A stretch of 64,000 nucleotides of DNA from positions 43,744,836 through 43,808,835 of the forward strand of contig NC_088681.1 of NCBI RefSeq assembly GCF_950023065.1, written 5' to 3'. Both the position numbers and the translations under genes were made by a program. A model generated the notes under the pieces. The model worked only from the letters and a program-made list of their open reading frames with translations, did no database searches and was not told the origin of the DNA. The stretch is from Planococcus citri. Lineage: Eukaryota; Arthropoda; Insecta; Hemiptera; Pseudococcidae. Numbering within the stretch: position 1 is the stretch's first letter; the number at the start of each line of letters is the position of its first letter. Below are positions 34,267 to 43,500 of this stretch, in pieces.

Positions 34267-34528
34267 ATACTCACATTCAAAAAAACGTCACCCACACAAT
34301 GATCTAGTAAAACCGGAAGATAAAAGATCATCTCAACGAAGCACAAAAAATCTCAAAATCGTACCCATCCAATTTATGTCGAATTTACTGGAAATTCCTC
34401 CGTCTACAAATCCAAATTCACTCAGACCATCTACAACCGATCGCCATCATCGCAGTGGTTGCAAAACAGGCAAAAGAGGACTACAAAAATTACAGCAATT
34501 AAAGATACTCGTCGAGAAAGCCATACAA
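34267..34528 (+). CDS. TTLL3: TTLL3-like gene, exon 2 (first coding exon; CDS from 34376)
   Basis: Acceptor TTTTATCTTCTCCAG ends at 34266; donor CAA|GTAAGT starts at 34529, phase 0. The frame is open from 34268, but the first in-frame ATG is 34376, with a poor context (T at -3). The exon ends in LQKLQQLKILVEKAIQ, the conserved entry into the TTLL3 N-terminal region. If another upstream exon supplies the start, the protein gains at least 36 residues. Confidence 0.75.
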
Positions 34529-37500
34529 GTAAGTACATTTGTAAAAACAATCAACCCCTTCCCTCTACACCTCACCTCTCCTTCGCCTGATTTCCCTCGA
34601 ACATTAAAAAATTTACTTTTCAACGTCTTTCAACAACGAGTAAGTAGGTAATTTAAAGAGAAAAAAAAGAAAATTAAAAAAAAAATCTCGGCACGTAAGT
34701 ATAAGTATTTTCCGTTTAACAACCGCATTGGTTTCCCTCATTCGCCTCCTTCGCCATCCTTTACAATTGAGCCGACACGAATTCATCAACATTTTTTCCC
34801 CTTGATAGGATGTGACTAACGACTAATCAGCCAAACTTTCAAGGTTAATAAAATCCCAATTGATTTAACCCATTGACCTATTAAAAAAGCAGGCGGCTGG
34901 TTTCCAGATTGAGGAAAAAAATACACGATGTAATCGCGTTCGTAGACTGTAGGTTGGGTGCTTCGACCCCTATCGCTTTCTCTTTATTCATTGGTTGGTT
35001 GTAAATCAACTTTATATGCCTCTCAGTCACGTGTAGGGTTTTCATACTGCGAGAAAAAACAGGCACAAGTTGGAGGGAAACAGGCAGGGAGAAGAGGGTG
35101 TATTCACATGGTAACACGATTATAAAGCTTCGAATTCTACTTTTTGTTTCTTTTCCCGACTGGGTCGTCTTTTTTTTCGGTACCTACGTAAAGAATCACA
35201 GAACATTCACCGTTTTGGGACCATTCACGTGCGTTAAGAATGCGTTAAAATTAAGAGGATGGATTGAGAAATTGGAAGCGAGAATAAGAGAAGGTAAAAT
35301 TTCACTTTTTTAAAATGAAAATACGTCTAGGCTACTATTCTAATTCTAAGTTTCCGGTAAAATGTATATTGTTTTCAAGCAGAAGATCTTCGAAGTGAAC
35401 GATCGCTTTCACGTGATCTAAGCCCAGTTCCAATAGAAGGTTTGCAAGAGGTACTGAAAAATGATTCGGCTGTTTCGGACGATCTCCAGATATCCAGACT
35501 GTTGAGAGATTACTGTGTCGATTTCATATGGACGATGAAAAATGAACCTATTAAATGGAAAAAGTTGAGCGCCAAAACGATCGTTAGTCGATTCCCTAGA
35601 GCTGATTTTACCACAAAGGTGAGTGCACAACTGAGCCTTACCTACCTACCCATCACCATCAGTATCATAATAAATGTCTGCAAATTCTGTAATTGAAATT
35701 CAATCATTTTTGGTATAAATATAGGCTGGTTTGTGTAGCAGTCTACAACAATCCCATTGGTACCACGAGACGAACATATCCCAAGTACAATTTCCTCGAT
35801 GTTTCAATATCTCCAACGAAGAAGAACTGGAGACTTTCGTAGATAATTTCAGACTTACCGCTTGCATCAGTCTGGTGAAATTTATACAAGAGGTTACTAC
35901 TCAAGATAAATCTATTTTTGATCCCGAGGGAACGGTGAGTTATGCACTCAAGTTGACAGGTACCTACCTAATCTGCACCAATAATGAAGACTTTCTAGTA
36001 ATCGAATACTTGTAACTTATATTGTGTCGGTCTTTCATTAGATACCCCTGGCTTCGATTGAGTTTGCTATTCAACGTTGCAAACAATACATCTCGAGTCA
36101 ATTACACGAAGATATCGATCAAACGGATCAAGAAAAGATATGGGATCATCAGTGGGATCAATTTTTGACCGAGTATTATTCTGTGGCTCACGAAGGAGCA
36201 GTTTTTCTCGTCAGTGACGACGACAATGAAGATTATGTAAAGGTGATTCATTTATATTCTATTGTCACATTATTTACCCATGGTTGCAAAAAAAGCATTG
36301 CCCACTCCCTTATCACTTCTTAGTCGAATTGATGTGGAATGACCCTGGAATAAGTTTTTCAGAAATTCTCCTTTTCTGAATCTGAATTCCTAAATAAGTA
36401 TACTTTTTCGAGAAACGTACTACCCCCTCCCTCCCTTCCTCCCTTTGAAAATTGTTCGCCCACTTTTAGGTAGATGCGTTCTTTCTGTTTCTTTTCTTAT
36501 CCATTTTTTATTTTTTCAATTTTGGATTTTTGAAACGAAATGTTTTTTTAGTACATATCTAATAAGTACAAATTATGTGCAATTGATGGAAATTCGTTCT
36601 CCAAGTTAATACAGACAATTGAAGCCTTCAGCAAGTGTTGATCATCTTTCATGAATTTTCTAGACCCTAAGGCACCAAATGAGAAAATCCGAGACAAATA
36701 TTCAATTTCTGCATTAGCCCTGCGAAGTTGAACAAAACCAAAAAATTAAATAGGTAGGTAGGTAATAGGATTTTCTTATGTGTAATGTTGGTGTTAAACA
36801 CTTAAACTCGCTTCAAATAATCCTAATTTCAAAAAAAAAAAAAAACAAAAAAAAAACGTTTTTACAAGGGAACCTCTTGAGGTGTCACACTCCGATTTGA
36901 ACAGGACCGCGATTTTTGGAAAGAGCGCAGTCTAAAACCCACAAAACCAAATTTTCAGCTGCCCAAGTTCATTTTTCGATTTTTGGCGAATTTTTGAAAA
37001 TTCAAAATTGACTGTTTTAGGCAATTTTTTTTAAAAGTACGTACTTGATCAGTAAAAATGGTCAAAATAAGTCCCAAAACCAATATTAATTCCCCAAATC
37101 CAAATTTCAGCCATTCTGGAGCCTCCAGCGCTATTTTTCAATTTCTACAGAATTTTCAATTTGCTCCAGAAGGCGTGAATATGAAGTTGGGCAGCAAAAA
37201 ATCGACTTGTATATTACACTCAACCTGTTTAACGAGTTCATTCACATTTGAGTTGATTTTGAGAGTGACACCTCAAAAGTGGCTTTTTGACCAACTTTTT
37301 TCAAAATTAAGAAATCAAAAGTTTCCCGTTTGTGTGGAAATTTTCGAAATTCACGCGAATCGCTGTATTTTGTCCAAAATTAACCCCCCCCAATCCAAAT
37401 TTCACAATTTCCAGTCATTCTGGAGCCTCCAGCGCGATTTTTAAATTTCTCCAGAATTTTGGATTTGCTCCAGAAGGCGTGAATAAGCAGTTGGGCAGCT

Positions 37501-40500
37501 AAAAATCGAGTTGTGTATTGTACTCGACCTGTTTAACGAGTTTATCCACATTTGAGCCGATTTTGGGAGAGACACCTCAAGAGTGGTTTTTTGAGGTGTT
37601 ACACTCACTCCATAAGGGCTGGAAATGGTAGAAATTGCGCGAAGAAATACAGTGATTCGCACAAATTTCAACAATTTCATCACAAACGGGAAACTTTTGA
37701 TTTTTTGGATTTTTTAATTTTGAAAAAAGCTACTTACAAGGGAGCTACCCAAGGTCTGACACGCGGATCGAAAAAATTTTTTCACAGGCGGATAGAGCAT
37801 CAAAAAATATGTTATGAGCCAAAATTTTAGCTGCTGAAGTTGACAGGGGGAGAAACTACGGGGGTTTGAATATCGAAAAATCACAAAAATAAGCAAAAAT
37901 ATGCTGAAAAAAGTATAAAAATTGAAATCATTCAGCACCCTGTTCGCTTCAGCAGCTAATTTTTTGGCCACGATCTACCATCGATATATGACGACTTATG
38001 GCGGACAAGTCGCCGCGATCTGCGTGTCAGACCTTGGGGGTGAATTTTCCCCCACCCCCTAATTTTGGGCGAAACTTTCGAAAGAAAATCTGGGGCATGT
38101 GATATATCAAATTGTATGTTTTTGGTGACGCCGAATACGAATATGACGTCAGATTTTTGATTGGACCCCATCCACGGCCCCCAGCACCTCCCCAAAAGGG
38201 GGTAAAAGTTTGAAAAAGTGTTTTGTTCGTGCGACACATGAAATAGTATGTTTTCTGTGACGCTGAATACGAATATGACGTCAGATTTTTGATTGGACCC
38301 ATCCACGGCCCCCAGCACCTCCCCAAAGGGGATAAAGTGCCTCTTAAACAAGTAAAAATATCATCCCTCGGGTAGCACAAGCGAATCAAGGCGGCTTGTC
38401 CACCCTTGGACATCATATATCGACGACGATGGTTCATGGTAAAAAAAAAAATAGCTGCAAAGCAAATAGGGTGGCGAGTTATTTTGATTTTCCATTTTTT
38501 AAATTCTTTTTAATAAGTGAAAAATTTATCCTCAAGGTGTTACACACGGATCGCAGCAACTTGTCCAATCAAAAATCTGACGCTATATTCGTATTCAGCG
38601 TCACAAAAAACATACTACTTCATGTGTCGCACGATCAAAACACTTTTTCGAACTTTTATCCCCTTTGGGGAGGTGCTGGGGGCCGTGGATGGGGTCCAAT
38701 CAAAAATCTGACGTCATATTCGTATTCAGCGTCACCAAAAACATACAATTTGATATATCACATGCCCCAGATTTTCTTTCGAAAGTTTCGCCCAAAATTA
38801 GGGGGTGGGGGAAAATTCACCCCCAAGGTCTGACACGCCGATCGCGGCGACTTGTCCGCCATAAGTCGTCATATATCGATGGTAGATCGTGGCCAAAAAA
38901 TTAGCTGCTGAAGCGAACAGGGTGCCGAATGATTTCAATTTTTATACTTTTTTCAGCATATTTTTGCGTATTTTTGTGATTTTTCGATATTCAAACCCCC
39001 GTGGTTTCTCCCCCTGTCAACTTCAGCAGCTAAAATTTTGGCTCATAACATATTTTTTGATGCTCTATCCGCCTGTGAAAAAATTTTTTCGATCCGCGTG
39101 TCAGACCTTGGGTAGCTCCCTTGTTAGTCAAAAAGCCACTTTTGAGGTGTCACTCTCAAAATCGGCTCAAATGTGGATAAACTCGTTAAACAGGTCGAGT
39201 GCAATACACAACTCGATTTTTAGCTGCCCAACTTCATACTCACGCCTTCTGGAGCAAATTCAAAATTCTGGAGAAATTGAAAAATCACGCTGGAGGCTCC
39301 ATAATCACTGGAAATTGTGAAGCGGGGCCGACTGTATATAGGTAAATAAATTGAGAAAGTAAGTAAATCAGAAAAAAAAACCAGAAAGAATGAAGAAAAT
39401 TAATATGGACATTTGAAAAAATTGAAAACAAAAATAAAAAGTAAGGTAAAAGTCATGAAACATAGAACGAAAAGTAATGGAAAACAAATGCATAAGGAAT
39501 AAAAGAAAAGAAACAAATTAATGAATTAAACAAAATCTAAATTGAAACCTCATCAATAGGGCTAGGATTTTTAAGCGCTATCAAACACGTTTTAAGCGCT
39601 ATAAAAAAGCAATAAAAATGTAAGAAAAAAGCAAAAACAAGCGCTATCAAATCCTACCATGTTACGTATCAAAATGAAGGTTTTTTCAAACCAAGCAAGA
39701 TACCTCCTTTAAATATATGTACAACTTGAACCAAAATGAACTAAAAGATGAAAAGGAGAAAAAAAGGAAAAAAACTGAAACTAAAAATTTAATAAAAAAT
39801 AAAATAAAATAAAAATAGAAAAATGAAAACTGAATCTGTTATTTTTTAGTTTTTCTTCCCTTGTTTTTTTGAACTCATCTTTTTTTAACAACTATTTTTT
39901 TTTTCAAAAATGTGCAAAAAGTTGATAAATTTTTGTATTTTTGGAACTTATTTCTTCATTTTACCAATTTTTTACCGAAAAAAAGCGCTAACGACGAAAA
40001 AAAGCCCCAAAAAAGCAAAATTTCCGCCTTTTTTGCCCAAAATAAGCATTTTAAAGCATTTACACCCAAAAAAAGCAAAAAAAAGCACTATCAACTTTCA
40101 CCATTCGCCTCAGAATGGAATGAAACGCAAAGAAAATATATTTATGCCATATAGGGTGTTGCTACAAAAAAAAAGCATTATCATAAAAATCCTAGCCCTA
40201 CTCATCAATCTTGAAAAAACTGAATGAAAACGGAAAGAAATCAGATCAAATTAAAATCAAAACCAGGAAATAATTGTAAGAAAAGAAAATGTAAAAACAA
40301 ACACGTAGTTAACTTTTTATAAACAAACTCAATCGATAAAAAACAAAAAAAGAAACGAAGGAAATTGAAATATTTGAAAATTAAAATGAAAGCTGAGAAA
40401 AAAATGCCCCCCCCCCTTCAAAAAAATGTATTTGAAGAGAGATAAAATAAATATGGTTTAAAAGGAATAAAAATGAATTCATGATGAATAAATGAAAAAA

Positions 40501-43500
40501 TGAGCAAAAAATAAAACAATAAAAAATGATAACAAAAAAGTTATGGGAATTTGATAAATCCAATAAAAAATGAGATGTATGAAAAAGGAATGAAGAAGAA
40601 TAAATGTTAAAAATTGATGAATAAAAACAAGAAAAAATGGTGATGATGATGAATGTAAAAACAATTGGAGAAAAAAATTGAAAGATATCAAAACAAAAAA
40701 AAACTAAAATTGAATGAAAAACTGACATCAAGAAAAAGTGCGAAAATAAAACTGAAGACAAAAAATTGAAAGTAAAACATTAAAAAAAAGAAAAAATTAT
40801 AATAATTGTTGTAGGAAATTACAAATCACTCGAGCAAAACGAATAATAATCTCTGATTACTTGAATAACGTTGATACTTCAAAATAAAAAAACATTTTAA
40901 ACACGAGAATAAAATTCTCAAACTCGAAAAATAGAGAATTAAATCTTTATTTACTTATAGCGGTCATTGACCAAAAATATGGTTCAACGAACTCGAACGT
41001 ACATAAAGAAAACAGTTACAAAAGCTCTGATAACTTTACAACTTGAAGTAATAAATTGTAATAACGCGTCGAACAAATATTCAAAACGAAAACGGAATTT
41101 TTTAGACTCGAGAAAAATAAATAGCCAACAGTTTCAATTAGAGGATAAAATCCCGGCACATGGCCAACAATTTTTTATACTTGTGAAAACGGATCTTCAG
41201 AATTTAAAACTCTTAAAAAAAATTTAAAAAAACGTAATAGTTACGGTTATCGATTTATGCAGTTTTTCCAACACCCCCCCACAAAAATATTTTACAAGCA
41301 TGGATATCAGAACGAGCGAACTAAAAATAAAGTATACTGATAACGAATATCAACACCGACAAATAAATATAAACAATTTTTGTAAAATAATTTTGCTTAA
41401 ACAGAAAAATAAACACGAAAATATAAACGAATATACCGAAGTTTTTCTTAAACGTAATACGTAATAATTAATTAAATAGATTACCCTACGCCACACCAAA
41501 ACGTACATCTCCGATTACGGTAAGTAATTATCAAATTTCGAATCATCTCTAACAACAACGATCCTAGAACCCATACCTTTTTTCAAACCAGATACAGAAT
41601 TTATACGAGACGGAAAATCTGAGGGAGAAACCGAACTTGACACAGAATTTTCACCAGATGAATAAAGAGATGGAGAAATCGAACCTTCAAAACCAATCAA
41701 TGCAATATCAACAAAGACATCGTTATTAGACGCAATCGAATCCGAATCAACTTTAACACCGGAAAAATTCGCTAAAGCTAACGAGTCACTCATTAAATTA
41801 TTACTTTTACGATCACGAGAAACAAACGAATTTAAAATATTAGAACCGTCAGAAAAATCAAATGGGTTTTCCAAAAATGCGTTACTACTTCGATTTTTAA
41901 TTGTTTCAGGATTCGTCGAATCTACGAAATTATCAAACAAAGTCAACGCTGAAGCAGTCGTTGTAGGTTTTGGTCGAGGTCCCGATTGACCATTACCGTT
42001 TCCTGAATTTGAATTCTGAGGTCCAGATTGACCACTACCATTTCCTGAATTCGAAGAATTACCACCGCTATCACAAACAGTATCATTTCTACTAGCATTA
42101 GCTTCGTTTCCATATAGAGGACAATTTCGGCCAATGTGGCCAGGACCATTACAACGATAACATATTATCGGTCCGCGAGGAGACGTTGGATTACGATAAT
42201 TTGGATTATTAAATTTACAATGCGATGTCGAGTGTCCAAAACGATTACAATTCTTGCATTGTACCTTACGAAAATCAATTTTTGAATTTTGATTAACCGA
42301 ATTATCTGCTAACATAGCCGCACCTAGAGAGCTTGTACTGGGCTTAACAACGTTTTTCGAATTTTCATCGGTTTGATTACGGTCGTCGTAATCTTTAAGT
42401 AATGTAACTAGTAAGTTGGGGTCCGCAGGTTTTCCGATTAGTGCCGTTTTCGCTGAAACTATTATCGACTCGAATCGTTTTTTATCCCTGATGCCTGCTA
42501 AAAAATACGCATACTTCTCATCATCACCAAGGACAACTCCTGCAGCCTCCAACTTATTAGTTAACATCATTACTTCGTTGACATAGTCCTTGCAAGACTT
42601 GAACCGGTCCACGTCTACTTTGGCGAGGGCTGTCCGAGTCTCTACAATTACTACACCACCAACAACTTCATAACGATCGTCTAATTCTTTCAATAATTTT
42701 TTCGGACATTTTTCTTCCTTCAATAATTTATAAACCGAATTATCTAATCGCGAAATTATTAAATTAAAGGCTTTTGCCTTTTTTTTATCGGTAACCGTTT
42801 CAGGATTTTCAACGCAAATTAAAAGTTCTTTAGCACGAAGAGATGCAAAAATACGTTTTTTCCATATTGGATAATTTTCCCCTTTAAATAAAAAAACTGA
42901 ATCGATATGATCACCTGACATAATTAATCTAACGTTACCGTTTTCTGACAAGTCACTATCGTAACTACTATTGGAATATTCACTCGATTTTTCTGACGTT
43001 TCGTCGCTATCGTCGCTTTCGAAAATTTCTTCTTCAAAATGTAGATCGTCGTTCATGATTCTCGCGTCAGAACTTGGCGCGCCGGTTTCGTATGTAGAAT
43101 TTCTCGCAAAGTTGGTACCCGCGTTGATATCGTTCGTAAAATTTCTCGCGTTGATCGCGTCGTCGTCGCCGATTTCGTTCGTTGAATTACCCGCGTCGCC
43201 GCTTCTGTCGTCGCCTGCTACAATTGCCGCGTTCGACTCGTTTCTGTCGTCGCCTGCCGGTGCCGCGATTGACTCGATTGATTTACGTTTTAATTCTCGA
43301 GAAAGGCGTTTTCGTTCGTTTCTTTTACGATTTCTGGCTGTTCTTGCCGATTTTTGGTCAAAACCAGCGAACTCGCCTGAATTATTTTCTACGTTGAGGG
43401 AATCGTCTAAATTTTCATCCGATTCGTTATTGGAAGCCCCACCAACAAGAGCTTTCCACATCAAAAAGAAAAAGAGCCGTAGAATAAAAAACTAGCGCTC

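Noticed and set aside
37714..39320. Paired frames sharing a MAKKLAAEANRV start on opposite strands
   Set aside because: They are mirror translations of the foldback arms, not a gene pair.
42971..43495. 174-codon plus-strand frame
   Set aside because: Shadow of the Gag ORF of the gag-only element; its Ser/Leu-rich content mirrors Asp/Glu/Lys codons.
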